A stretch of DNA of 64,000 bases from Streptomyces tendae (GCF_014650435.1 NZ_BMUY01000002.1:248001-312000); one strand, 5' to 3'; shown: positions 16,467 to 24,380, counted from the first letter of the stretch. Numbers and translations are program-made. The notes: generated by a model not told the origin, from the letters alone.

Positions 16467-17448
16467 GGGTCACCTCCGTGGTCTCGCCCAGGGCGATCCG
16501 GGCCAGGTTCGTCAAGGAGAGGGAGCCGGTGTCGAAGTAGTCGCTGTGGCCGCCGTCGCCGGCGTCGAAGACCCGGGCGCCGAAGCCCGGGGAGACCGGG
16601 TCCGTGCCGAAGCCGACGGTGGTGCCGAACAGGTCGGCGCTGACGTGCGGCACGTGCTCCACCCAGTCGTCGGCGCCCCGCCCCGCCCATATCCGGGCCT
16701 CGGAGTGCAGACCCGCGGCGGTGTCGGCTCCGGTGCCGGGGCTGCCGACCAGGGCGATGTCGGCGACGTCCAGGCCGTCGGCGGCGCGGGCGCAGACCAC
16801 CGAGCCGTAGGAGTGGCAGAGCAGGGCGACGCCCGTGTCGGGGCCTGTGATCCGGCGCAGGTCGTCGACCAGGTCGCGCAGCTCGGGTGCGGCCCGGTCG
16901 GCGCGGTCGGTGGTGGCGACGGTGGTGCTGACGGTGCCCGGCGTCTCGTAGCCCAGCCAGGCCACAACGGCCGTGCGGGTCCCCTCGGGAGCCTCGGCGG
17001 CGAGCTGCCGGTGCAGGGCGAGGGCGGCGGCACGGAACCGGCCGTAGGTGTCGAGGCCGGTGTCGGAGCCCGGGACCAGGACGGCGACGCGGTCGGCGTG
17101 CGCCAGGTCGCCGAGGACCTCGGTGGCCAGTCCGGCGCCCCGGCCGTCGAAGGCGAGGAGGTGGCGGGAGCGGTCGGCCATCGCGCGGTCCGCCGCCGCG
17201 CGGTGGCGGTCGCCGTGGTCGGCGGCCATCCGGGATGCCTCGGCCGCGTTGGCCCGGTTGGCGGCGTACGCGTCGTCCAGCGTGGCGGCCGTCGGGGCCG
17301 CGAGCGCGGCGGGCGGCGGGGCGGGGATCTCGGGCCGCGCGGCCCCGGAGAGGGGAAGCGCCACGGCACCCGCGATGAGGGCGGCACAACCGGCGCGGCG
17401 CCATCCGCCCACCCGCCGCCGCCAACGTACCTTCGTCCCGGGCCCCAT
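16459..17448 (-). CDS. Exported alpha/beta hydrolase, DUF1023 type
   Basis: A 329-residue protein with a basic N-terminus (MGPGTKVRWRRRVGGW) and a signal or anchor helix (AGCAALIAGAVALPLSGAA), then a helical stretch and a DUF1023 alpha/beta-hydrolase domain. The nucleophile elbow is ALLCHSYGSVVC (Cys replaces the first Gly of GxSxG); a catalytic Asp is likely in VGFGTDPVSPGF and the His in GGHSDYF. It lies outside the cytoplasmic membrane and heads the operon hydrolase-acyltransferase-kinase-regulator. An ester- or lipid-directed envelope role is inferred from this partnership. Confidence 0.82.
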   Translation of the reverse strand: MGPGTKVRWRRRVGGWRRAGCAALIAGAVALPLSGAARPEIPAPPPAALAAPTAATLDDAYAANRANAAEASRMAADHGDRHRAAADRAMADRSRHLLAFDGRGAGLATEVLGDLAHADRVAVLVPGSDTGLDTYGRFRAAALALHRQLAAEAPEGTRTAVVAWLGYETPGTVSTTVATTDRADRAAPELRDLVDDLRRITGPDTGVALLCHSYGSVVCARAADGLDVADIALVGSPGTGADTAAGLHSEARIWAGRGADDWVEHVPHVSADLFGTTVGFGTDPVSPGFGARVFDAGDGGHSDYFDTGSLSLTNLARIALGETTEVTHA

Positions 17449-17525
17449 GGCCGCCCCCCTCCAGCGCGCCCGCCCACCGGGTGCGTCAACAGGGGAAGTT
17501 ATGGATCGGGCTGGGTAACCCGCGT

Positions 17526-17550
17526 CCCGCCAGGGAACTCACCTGGCGGG
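17526..17550. terminator. Perfect 9-bp hairpin, probable terminator
   Basis: CCCGCCAGG (17526-17534) pairs perfectly with CCTGGCGGG (17542-17550) around GAACTCA. It lies between two minus-strand transcription units, downstream of the hydrolase gene that ends at 17653, and probably ends that transcript before the start at 17448. Confidence 0.6.
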
Positions 17551-17564
17551 TAGCTCTCAGGTAT

Positions 17565-17639
17565 TACGGGTACGACGACATCCGCTACTACGGGTACGAC
17601 GACTGCTACGGGTACGACGACTACTACAGGTACGACGAC
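17565..17639. repeat. Four-copy TACGGGTACGACGAC array
   Basis: Copies of TACGGGTACGACGAC lie at 17565, 17589 and 17607, and a variant (TACAGG...) at 17625. Spacings are 24, 18 and 18 nt, all multiples of 6. The array is intergenic, right after the stop of the gene at 17653, and its complement reads as GTCGTCGTACC units on the transcribed strand. Confidence 0.85.
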
Positions 17640-17652
17640 ACCCGCCGCCCGC

Positions 17653-18555
17653 TTACCACGCCAACTGCGCGATCTCCTCCGCCACCACCGCACACGCGTC
17701 CGCCGCCGGGTCGATCAGCGGGTAGTGGCCGACGTCCTCCAGCAGCGTCACCCCGACCACCTCCCCGGCCTTCGCCGCCGCGTCGGCGTACGCCTCGGCG
17801 ACCGCCTGCGGGACGTCCACGTCGGCGCGGCCCTGCACGAGGGTCGTGGCGATCCCGGTGGGCAGCAGCAGGGCGGGGTCCGCGTACGGGCGGCGCTCGG
17901 CGAACAGCTCGCCGTCGCCGAGCAGTTGCCGTGCCGCACCACCGCACACGTCGAGCTTGTCGGCGACCTCGAAGTCGGCGATCGGCGCGAGGGCGACCAC
18001 GCCGCGCAGCGGCGTCGGGCGGTCGGTCCGCCACGGAGCGTCGGCGGGCAGCAGGTGCCTGGCGGCCGCCCACAGGGCGAGGTGGCCGCCGGCGGAGTGG
18101 CCGGTGAGCACCACGCGCCGCGCGTCCGCCCGCGGCAGGTGCTGCCGGACCAGTTCCGGCAGCGCGTCCAGCGCGGCGGCCACGTCGTCGAACGTGTCGG
18201 GCCAGCGCCCCGCGACGGGCTCCCCGGAACCGTCGAGACCGGGCCCCTCCGCCCCGCGCCGGTACTCCACACTGGCCACGGCGAAGCCCCGTTCGGCGAG
18301 GAAGCCGGCGAACGGGCTGATGTGCCGCCGGTCGTACGGGGCGCGCCACGAGCCGCCGTGCAGCACCACCACGACGGGAGCGGCCTCGCCCGGGCCCGTG
18401 GCGCCGCGCGGCGCGTAGAAGTCGATCACCTGGTCGGGGTGGTCGCCGTAACCGGCGGTGGAGTCGGGCTCGACCGCCGGGTGGGAGAAGGCCGATTTCT
18501 CCTCCGCCGCGTTCCTCGCGGCAGCGGTGCCCGGTTCTGCGGCGGCGTCCGGCAT
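17653..18555 (-). CDS. Alpha/beta hydrolase, probable kynurenine formamidase
   Basis: A 300-residue cytosolic hydrolase of the esterase/BD-FAE type. The oxyanion motif is VVVLHGGSW, the nucleophile elbow GHSAGGHLALWAA, and the C-terminal His in DVGHYPLIDP; the acid is probably the Asp in GRADVDVP. It lies 169 bp downstream of kynU in the same direction, which suggests it hydrolyses N-formylkynurenine to kynurenine, the step between TDO and KynU. The S. coelicolor locus is remembered as having the same three genes. ATG 18555 is chosen because GAGAGG lies 6 nt upstream. A plain carboxylesterase remains possible. Confidence 0.82.
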   Translation of the reverse strand: MPDAAAEPGTAAARNAAEEKSAFSHPAVEPDSTAGYGDHPDQVIDFYAPRGATGPGEAAPVVVVLHGGSWRAPYDRRHISPFAGFLAERGFAVASVEYRRGAEGPGLDGSGEPVAGRWPDTFDDVAAALDALPELVRQHLPRADARRVVLTGHSAGGHLALWAAARHLLPADAPWRTDRPTPLRGVVALAPIADFEVADKLDVCGGAARQLLGDGELFAERRPYADPALLLPTGIATTLVQGRADVDVPQAVAEAYADAAAKAGEVVGVTLLEDVGHYPLIDPAADACAVVAEEIAQLAW

Positions 18556-18724
18556 GCTCAACCTCTCAGCGACGAAACGGTGTTGGCGGACCGGGGAAGG
18601 AAATCGGCCGTTGGCGGGACGTTATCAGGCCGATGACGTGCGCGGACATGGGGATGTGACGCTGGGTGAGGGCCGGAACGACGCGTCCGGCCCCCACCCG
18701 GCGGCCGGGCCACCGGTCCGCGGT

Positions 18725-19984
18725 TCAGCCCGCCAGCGTCCGCGCCAGCACGCGCGCCGCCCGCTCCACGTCCGCGAAACCGACGTACAGCGGGGTGAAG
18801 CCGAAGCGCAGCACGTCGGGCGCGCGGTAGTCGCCGACCACCCCGCGCTCGATCAGCCGCTTCATCACCTCGCCCGCGGTGGGGGCCCCTCCCGCTCGAG
18901 CGGAGCCGAGAGTGGGGGAGCAGCGCAGCGCGACCTGGCTGCCCCGCTCGGCGTGCGCCGCCGGGGTCACGGACTCCACGCGGCCGTCCGGGACGTACGC
19001 CTCGACGCAGCGCAGGAAGAAGTCCGTCAGCGCCAGCGACTTGGCCCGCACCGCCGCCACCGAGACCCCGTCCTCGTCCCACACGTCCAGCGCCGCCTCC
19101 AGGGCCAGCAGGGAGAGGATGTCCGGCGTGCCCACCCGCCCGCGCAACGCGCCGGAGGCCGGGGCGTAGTCGGACCGCATGCCGAACGGCTCGGCGTGCG
19201 AGTTCCAGCCCGGCAGCGGGGAGTCGAAGCGGGGCTGGAGGTCACGGCGCACGTACAGGTACGCGGGCGAGCCGGGGCCGCCGTTGAGGTACTTGTAGGT
19301 GCAGCCGACCGCCAGGTCCACGCCGTGCTCGTCGAGTCCGACCGGCAGCGCGCCCGCGCTGTGGCACAGGTCCCAGACCGCGTACGCCCCCGCCGCGTGC
19401 ACCGCGGCCGTGAGTCCGGGCAGGTCGTGCAGCCGGCCCGTGCGGTAGTCGACGTGGTTGAGCAGCACCGCGGCGGTGCGGTCGCCCAGGGCGCCGGGGA
19501 CCTCGGCCGGGGCCACGGGCCGCAGGGCGCACCCCGTCATCCGGGCCGCCGACTCGGCGATGTACCCGTCCGTGGGGAAGGTGGTGGCGTCGACCAGGAT
19601 CTCGTCCCGGACTCGACCGGCCCCCGCACCGCTACGACCGTCCTCCTGCGCCATGCGCACCGCCGCGACGAGCGCCTTGAAGACGTTGACGCTGGTCGAG
19701 TCGCCGACCACGACCTGCCCGGCGGCCGCGCCGACCAGCGGGGCGATCCGGTCGCCGATCCGCTCGGGCGCGGTCCACCAGCCGCTCTCCTCCCAGGACC
19801 GGATGCGCAGCTCGCCCCACTGGCGCCGTACGACGTCCTCGACGCGTGCGGGGACGTGCGCGGGGAGGGCGCCGAGGGAGTTGCCGTCGAGGTACGTCAC
19901 GTCGTCCAGGACGAACGACCCCCGCACCCCGGCCAGCGGGTCGGCGGCGTCCAGTTCCTCGGCGATCCGCTGGAGTTCAGACAT
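18725..19984 (-). CDS. kynU: Kynureninase
   Basis: A PLP-dependent aminotransferase-fold hydrolase that splits kynurenine into anthranilate and alanine. The 419-residue protein shows the entry motif YLDGNSLGALP, the phosphate-binding STSVNVFKAL, the cofactor Asp in WDLCHSAGALP, and the Schiff-base Lys in GCTYKYLNGGPG. The end VGDYRAPDVLRFGFTPLYVG is standard. Between SQVALRC and GEVMKRLIERG lie about 13 extra residues (SPTLGSARAGGAPTA) encoded by an inserted palindromic repeat at 18879-18920, in frame. The start overlaps the TDO stop by 8 nt. Anthranilate made here can feed catabolism or antibiotic precursors. Confidence 0.95.
   Translation of the reverse strand: MSELQRIAEELDAADPLAGVRGSFVLDDVTYLDGNSLGALPAHVPARVEDVVRRQWGELRIRSWEESGWWTAPERIGDRIAPLVGAAAGQVVVGDSTSVNVFKALVAAVRMAQEDGRSGAGAGRVRDEILVDATTFPTDGYIAESAARMTGCALRPVAPAEVPGALGDRTAAVLLNHVDYRTGRLHDLPGLTAAVHAAGAYAVWDLCHSAGALPVGLDEHGVDLAVGCTYKYLNGGPGSPAYLYVRRDLQPRFDSPLPGWNSHAEPFGMRSDYAPASGALRGRVGTPDILSLLALEAALDVWDEDGVSVAAVRAKSLALTDFFLRCVEAYVPDGRVESVTPAAHAERGSQVALRCSPTLGSARAGGAPTAGEVMKRLIERGVVGDYRAPDVLRFGFTPLYVGFADVERAARVLARTLAG
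18879..18920. repeat. Small palindromic repeat inserted in kynU
   Basis: About 42 nt built around GCTCGAGC with flanks CCCCTCCC and GAGAGTGGGGGAG. It resembles a short element that I remember as widespread in streptomycete genomes, in intergenic and coding positions. It lies inside kynU and adds a multiple of three bases, so the frame is kept. Confidence 0.65.
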
Positions 19985-20792
19985 AGGACCGTGCCGTCCA
20001 CAGTTCGGGGAACACGTTGTTCCGGGCCCGCTTCTCCAGCCAGGCCACCCCGGCGGAGCCGCCCGTGCCGGTCTTGGAGCCCATCGCGCGGCGGGTGGCG
20101 ACCAGGTGGTCGTTGCGCCAGCGCCAGACCAGCTCCGCGACGTCGGTAAGGGCCTCGCCGAGGCGGGCCAGCTCGCCGTTCTGGTCGCCGGAGTAGACGG
20201 CCGTCCAGGCCGCCTCCACCTCGGGTGCCGCCTCGTACTTCTGGGTGACGTCACGCTGGAGCACGGCGTCCGGGATGTCGTACCCGCGCCGGGCGAGCAG
20301 CCGGACCACCTCGTCGTACAGACTCGGCTCGTGCAGCGCCTTCTCCAGTTCCGCGTGGACGCGCGGGGCGCCGCGGTGCGGGACGAGCATGGACGCGGAC
20401 TTGTCGCCGAGCAGGAACTCCAGGCGACGGTACATCGCCGACTGGAAGCCGGAGCCCTCGCCGAGGGCGGACCGGTAGGAGTTGAACTGGGCCGGGGTGA
20501 GCTGGGCCAGGGGCGTCCAGGAGGCGTTCAGCGCCTCCAGCTCCCGCACGGAGCGCTTGAGCGCGTCGGTCGCCACCGGGATCCGGTCCTCGCGCAGGGC
20601 GCGGGCGGCGGTCTCCCATTCGTGGACGATGACGGTGAACCACAGCTCCATGACCTGGGTCGTGACCAGGAAGACCATCTCTCCGGGATCGTCGGAGAGG
20701 GTGTGCTGGAGGTGGGTGAGCACGTCCGCCTTGACGTAGTCCTCGTACGGCGTGCTGCCCTCGAAGTCGAGATTCGGGGCGTCGTGGGACAT
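19977..20792 (-). CDS. Tryptophan 2,3-dioxygenase
   Basis: A haem enzyme that opens the indole ring of tryptophan to N-formylkynurenine, first step of the pathway. The 271-residue protein begins MSHDAPNLDFEGSTPYEDYV and has the family segments ELWFTVIVHEWETA, FNSYRSALGEGSGFQSAMYR and WRWRNDHLVATRRAMGSKTG, where the His of NDH is the likely haem ligand. AGGAGAC lies 7 nt before the ATG at 20792. It heads the operon TDO-KynU-formamidase and overlaps kynU by 8 nt. In streptomycetes the product anthranilate or intermediates can enter secondary metabolism. Confidence 0.95.
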   Translation of the reverse strand: MSHDAPNLDFEGSTPYEDYVKADVLTHLQHTLSDDPGEMVFLVTTQVMELWFTVIVHEWETAARALREDRIPVATDALKRSVRELEALNASWTPLAQLTPAQFNSYRSALGEGSGFQSAMYRRLEFLLGDKSASMLVPHRGAPRVHAELEKALHEPSLYDEVVRLLARRGYDIPDAVLQRDVTQKYEAAPEVEAAWTAVYSGDQNGELARLGEALTDVAELVWRWRNDHLVATRRAMGSKTGTGGSAGVAWLEKRARNNVFPELWTARSYV

Positions 20793-20893
20793 CGCTGTCT
20801 CCTGATGTGCACGGGTAGCGGTCCGCCCTGCCGTTACCGGCACGGGGCCCCGGTCCCCAACGGCATCCTCCGCAATCGTCGCAGGAAACCGCA

Positions 20894-20922
20894 AGGCCCG
20901 CCCGCGCACGGCGGACGGGCCT
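20894..20922. terminator. Hairpin downstream of the DUF3151 gene
   Basis: AGGCCCG (20894-20900) pairs with CGGGCCT (20916-20922) and CCGC (20902-20905) with GCGG (20911-20914); one mismatch, GCACG loop. It begins 18 nt past the DUF3151 stop and precedes the TDO operon start. Confidence 0.6.
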
Positions 20923-20939
20923 GGAGGCGTCGGGGCCGG

Positions 20940-21353
20940 TCAGCCCAGCACCTCGGCCGCGGCCGGCGAGGAGTCCTTGAGGAACTGGCTGCAGCGCTCG
21001 TACTCCTCCTTCTCGCCGATCGCCTGGGCGGCGCGGGCGAGGGCGTGCAGGGCGCGCAGGAAGCCGCGGTTCGGCTCGTGCTCCCAGGGGACCGGGCCGT
21101 GCCCCTTCCAGCCGCTGCGGCGCAGGGCGTCGAGACCGCGGTGGTAGCCCGTACGGGCGTACGCGTACGACTCCACGACGCTGCCCCGCTCGAACGCCTC
21201 GTCGGCCAGGCGGGCCCAGGCGAGCGAGGACGTCGGGTACTTCGCGGCGACGTCGGCGGGGGTGGTGCCGCCGGCCAGCAGCTCGCGCGGGCCGGGGTCG
21301 TCGGGGAGGTGGGTCGGGGGCGGTCCCCCGAGGAGGTTCTCGTGAATGGCCAT
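20940..21353 (-). CDS. DUF3151 family protein
   Basis: A 137-residue cytosolic protein with the conserved actinobacterial DUF3151 sequence: HENLLGGPPPTHLPDDP, then AAKYPTSSLAWARLADEAFE and YAYARTGYHRGLDALRRSGW. It looks like a tetratricopeptide-type helical protein (A-W-A-x-L-A-x-x-A pattern). MAIHENLL at 21353 is the usual start; a 6-codon upstream extension is possible. The gene is one of the most conserved small genes of actinobacteria beside fba, yet no function is established that I know of. Confidence 0.87.
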   Translation of the reverse strand: MAIHENLLGGPPPTHLPDDPGPRELLAGGTTPADVAAKYPTSSLAWARLADEAFERGSVVESYAYARTGYHRGLDALRRSGWKGHGPVPWEHEPNRGFLRALHALARAAQAIGEKEEYERCSQFLKDSSPAAAEVLG

Positions 21354-21454
21354 GGGACAAGTCTGCGGCATCGCCGGCGGCAGCTGGACGGGGCTGTGGG
21401 TGCGGTGAGGTGGGGTGGGGTGCGTTGTCGGGTGCGGGTGCGTTGTGGCTGGGC

Positions 21455-21622
21455 GCGCAGTTCCCCGCGCCCCTTGAGGGCATGACCCCGGCGTCGGCCG
21501 GGGAGGTGCCCTGTGTCACCTCCCGTGCGCGGTTCCTCGCGCCCCTTGAGGGCATGACCTCGGCGTCGGCCATGGCGGGGCCCTGCGTCACCTTCCGTGC
21601 GCGGTTCCTCGCGCCCCTTGCT
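21455..21622. repeat. 72-bp tandem repeat (2.3 copies)
   Basis: Units begin at 21455, 21527 and 21599, exactly 72 bp apart. Each starts GCGC(A/G)GTTCC(C/T)CGCGCCCCTT, then GAGGGCATGACC, and ends with CGTCACCTTCCGT-like sequence. The third unit is partial and lies inside the 3' end of the MFS gene; that gene's stop at 21588 falls at the end of the second unit. The GCGCAGTTCCCCGCGCCCCT core is a frequent intergenic motif in streptomycetes, as I remember. Confidence 0.85.
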
Positions 21623-23057
21623 CCAGTGGGGGTGTCAGTACCGAGCCGTGGGTGCGGCACTCGGGGCGGGGGCAGCCCGGGGCTGGGCGGCGTACGGTGG
21701 TGAAGGCGATCACGGAGCCCGCCACCAGGACGCCCGCGCAGATCAGCATCGCCGGTCCGAACGCGTCGTCGAACGCGTCGGCCGACCGGTACGCCTCCTC
21801 GCCCATGCCGGTGAACAGTGGCAGCGCGGCGACCGCGACCAGCCCCGCCGCGCGGGCCGCCGCGTTGTTGATGCCGCTGGCCAGACCGGCGCGCGCGGTG
21901 TCCACCGCGGCCAGCACGCTCGCCGTCAGGGGCGCCACCAGCGTGACCATGCCGAGGCCGAGCACCAGCAGGGCGGGCAGCACGTCGGCGAGGTACGAGG
22001 CGCCCGGGCCGACCCGCAGCATCAGCACCATCCCGGCCGCGCAGAGCAGGGGCCCCACGGTGAGCTGGAGGCGCGGGCCGAGGCGCTCGGCGAGTTCGCC
22101 GGAGCGCGCGGAGAGCAGCAGCATCAGGACGGTGGTCGGCAGCAGTGCCGTACCGGCGGCCAGCGCGGACCAGCCGACCACGACCTGGAGCTGGAGCGCG
22201 GCGAGGAAGAAGAAGCCGCCGAAGGCCGCGTACACGCACAGCGTGACCAGGTTGACCGCCGTGAACTGGCGGGAGGAGAAGACGTCCAGCGGCATCATCG
22301 GGTCCTTGCCGCGCCGCTCGACGGCGACGAAGGCCACGGCGGCCACCACCCCGGCCACCGCGCTGAGCGCCACCGCCCAGGACGCCGTACGGGCCTCGAT
22401 CAGCGCGTACGTGAGCAGTGCGAGGGCCGCCGCGCACAGGGCCGCACCGAGCACGTCGAACCGGGTGTGGGCGCGCTCGTCCGAGGACTCGGGGACGTGC
22501 CGCAGCGCGATCGGGGCGCACAGCAGCGCCAGCGGGACGTTGAGCAGGAACACCCAGCGCCAGCCCGCGCCGTCCACCAGCCAGCCCCCGAGGAAGGGCC
22601 CCACCGCCGCGCCGACGCCCCCGAACCCCGACCACAGGCCCACCGCCCTCCCCCGGTCGTCGGCGTGGAAGGACGCCTGGATGAGGGCGAGCGAACCGGG
22701 CGTGAGCAGCGCGCCGCCGACGCCCTGGAGGGCACGGGCCGCGATCAGCACTCCGGCGTTCGGCGCGAGACCGCACAGCAGGGACGCGGCGGCGAACCAC
22801 AGCACGCCGAGGACGAAGATCCGGCGGCGGCCGAACCGGTCGCCGAGGGCGCCGCCGAGGAGGATCAGGCCGGCCAGCGTCACCATGTAGGCGTTGACGG
22901 TCCACTGGAGGGCGGCGAGGTCCGCGCCGAGGTCGCGCCCGATGTGGGGCAGCGCGACGTTGACGACGGTCGAGTCGAGCAGGGCCATGCTGGATCCGAG
23001 GACGGTGGTGAGCAGGATCCATCTGCCTTGCGGTGAGGCCAGCCGGACGTCGGGCAT
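21588..23057 (-). CDS. MFS exporter, DHA2 (14-helix, EmrB/QacA) type
   Basis: A 489-residue drug/proton antiporter with about 14 hydrophobic helices. The first helix has LDSTVVNVALPHIGRDLGA with the conserved Asp; motif A is GGALGDRFGRRRIFV; motif C is GGVGAAVGPFLGGWLVDGAGWRWVF (partly overlapping helix 5). Helix 14 ends near AGVLVAGSVIAFTTVRR, after which about 35 polar residues follow. The last 11 residues (EQGARGTAHGR) come from a 72-bp tandem repeat, so the natural C-terminus has probably been replaced. The start is close to a 14-bp palindrome (23069-23082). No regulator gene is adjacent and the substrate is unknown. Confidence 0.92.
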   Translation of the reverse strand: MPDVRLASPQGRWILLTTVLGSSMALLDSTVVNVALPHIGRDLGADLAALQWTVNAYMVTLAGLILLGGALGDRFGRRRIFVLGVLWFAAASLLCGLAPNAGVLIAARALQGVGGALLTPGSLALIQASFHADDRGRAVGLWSGFGGVGAAVGPFLGGWLVDGAGWRWVFLLNVPLALLCAPIALRHVPESSDERAHTRFDVLGAALCAAALALLTYALIEARTASWAVALSAVAGVVAAVAFVAVERRGKDPMMPLDVFSSRQFTAVNLVTLCVYAAFGGFFFLAALQLQVVVGWSALAAGTALLPTTVLMLLLSARSGELAERLGPRLQLTVGPLLCAAGMVLMLRVGPGASYLADVLPALLVLGLGMVTLVAPLTASVLAAVDTARAGLASGINNAAARAAGLVAVAALPLFTGMGEEAYRSADAFDDAFGPAMLICAGVLVAGSVIAFTTVRRPAPGCPRPECRTHGSVLTPPLEQGARGTAHGR

Positions 23058-23068
23058 GGCCCCACATA

Positions 23069-23082
23069 TACACCCGGGTGTA
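23069..23082. promoter_or_regulatory. Perfect palindrome TACACCCGGGTGTA before the MFS exporter
   Basis: A 14-bp perfect palindrome, 11 bp upstream of the exporter start, with another ACACC half-site immediately beyond. This is a position where a repressor would block initiation. The cognate regulator is not identifiable in the window. Confidence 0.5.
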
Positions 23083-23098
23083 CACCGGGGAACGCGGC

Positions 23099-23125
23099 GA
23101 GCCCGGCGCGTTCGGCGCCGGGCTC
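23099..23125. terminator. fba terminator hairpin
   Basis: An 11-bp perfect stem (GAGCCCGGCGC with GCGCCGGGCTC) around GTTCG, 48 nt beyond the fba stop codon on the minus strand. Confidence 0.75.
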
Positions 23126-23173
23126 GTGCGAAGCGGTCCTACGACCGGGGCTTCCCCCGGGTGCTGCTCAGCG

Positions 23174-24205
23174 TTACTTGATCTTCGTACCGGCGGACCT
23201 CAGGTGGCCGCAGGCCTCGACGACGCGCGCGGCCATGCCGGCCTCGGCCAGCTTGCCCCAGGTGCGCGGGTCGTACGTCTTCTTGTTGCCGACCTCGCCG
23301 TCGACCTTCAGGACGCCGTCGTAGTTGCGGAACACGTGGTCGGCGACCGGACGGGTGAAGGCGTACTGGGTGTCCGTGTCGATGTTCATCTTGACCACGC
23401 CGTTCTCCAGGGCGGTCGCGATCTCCTCGGCGGTGGAGCCGGAGCCGCCGTGGAAGACGAAGTTGAACGGCTTGCTGCCGGCCGGCTGACCGTACTTGGC
23501 GGCGACGCCCTCGTTCAGCTCCTTCAGCAGCTCGGGGCGGAGGACGACGTTGCCCGGCTTGTAGACGCCGTGCACGTTGCCGAAGGACGCGGCGAGCAGG
23601 TAGCGGCCCTTCTCGCCCAGGCCGAGTGCCTCGACGGTGCGGAGCGCGTCGTCGACCGTGGTGTAGAGGGAGTCGTTGATCTCGTGGGAGACGCCGTCCT
23701 CCTCGCCGCCGGTCGGGGTGATCTCGACCTCAAGGATGATCTTGGCGGCGCGGGCGCGCTCCAGCAGCTCGGTGGCGATGGAGAGGTTGTCGGCCAGGGT
23801 CTCGGCCGAACCGTCCCACATGTGCGACTGGAAGAGCGGGTTGCGGCCGGCCTTCACCCGCTCCTCGGAGACCGCCAGCAGCGGGCGGACGTACCCGTCG
23901 AGCTTGTCCTTCGGGCAGTGGTCGGTGTGCAGCGCGACGGTGACGTCGTACTTCTCGGCGACGATGTGCGCGAACTCGGCGAGGGCGACGGCGCCGGTCA
24001 CCATGTCCTTGTTGTGCTGGCCGCCCAGGAACTCGGCGCCGCCGGTGGAGATCTGGACGATGCCGTCGCTCTCCGCCTCCGCGAAACCGCGCAGGGCCGC
24101 GTGCAGCGTCTGGGAGGAGGTCACGTTGATGGCCGGGTAGGCGAACTTTCCTGCCTTCGCCCGGTCCAGCATCTCGTTGTAGACCTCGGGAGTTGCGATG
24201 GGCAT
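23174..24205 (-). CDS. fba: Class II fructose-bisphosphate aldolase
   Basis: The zinc-dependent glycolytic and gluconeogenic aldolase, 343 residues, cytosolic. Zinc and catalytic motifs are ALHTDHCPKDKL (HxDH), GVSHEINDSLY, and VFHGGSGSTAEEI, with the phosphate-binding VKMNIDTDTQYAFT. The N-terminus MPIATPEVYNEMLDRA is usual for the actinobacterial subgroup. GGAGCGGA before the ATG at 24205 serves as ribosome site. It has its own strong terminator and follows pyrE on the same strand with 174 bp between. Confidence 0.97.
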   Translation of the reverse strand: MPIATPEVYNEMLDRAKAGKFAYPAINVTSSQTLHAALRGFAEAESDGIVQISTGGAEFLGGQHNKDMVTGAVALAEFAHIVAEKYDVTVALHTDHCPKDKLDGYVRPLLAVSEERVKAGRNPLFQSHMWDGSAETLADNLSIATELLERARAAKIILEVEITPTGGEEDGVSHEINDSLYTTVDDALRTVEALGLGEKGRYLLAASFGNVHGVYKPGNVVLRPELLKELNEGVAAKYGQPAGSKPFNFVFHGGSGSTAEEIATALENGVVKMNIDTDTQYAFTRPVADHVFRNYDGVLKVDGEVGNKKTYDPRTWGKLAEAGMAARVVEACGHLRSAGTKIK

Positions 24206-24340
24206 CTGTCCGCTCCTTGTATGTGCGGGTGGGCGTGTTGCTGCTTATGGCCCTGACCTAGGACTGGGGGGCGACGTCATCGTCGGCCCCATCCTTCCAG
24301 ACGGAACGGGAATACCCGAGCGGACCCCGGTCCCGTCTCG

Positions 24341-24380
24341 GCCCCTGGTATCCCCTGGTACCCCCTGGTACCCCTGGTGT
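24341..24380. repeat. Decamer repeat (CCCCTGGTA + 1 nt), 3.9 copies
   Basis: Units GCCCCTGGTA, TCCCCTGGTA, CCCCCTGGTA and CCCCTGGTGT run without gaps and reach the pyrE stop codon (its last base is 24380). The array is thus transcribed as the start of the pyrE 3' untranslated region. Confidence 0.85.

Noticed and set aside
17565..17639. Possible Tyr/Asp-rich peptide repeat (YYGYDD units) on the plus strand
   Set aside because: No start with a ribosome site, the frame enters a shadow of the hydrolase gene, and the array is better read as intergenic repeat DNA.
21455..21622. Possible CRISPR array
   Set aside because: The repeat is a direct 72-bp tandem with no separate unique spacers and no cas genes in the window.
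20251..23085. 944-codon Arg/Pro-rich frame on the minus strand
   Set aside because: It overlaps the TDO, DUF3151 and MFS genes in another frame and has no recognisable domain.
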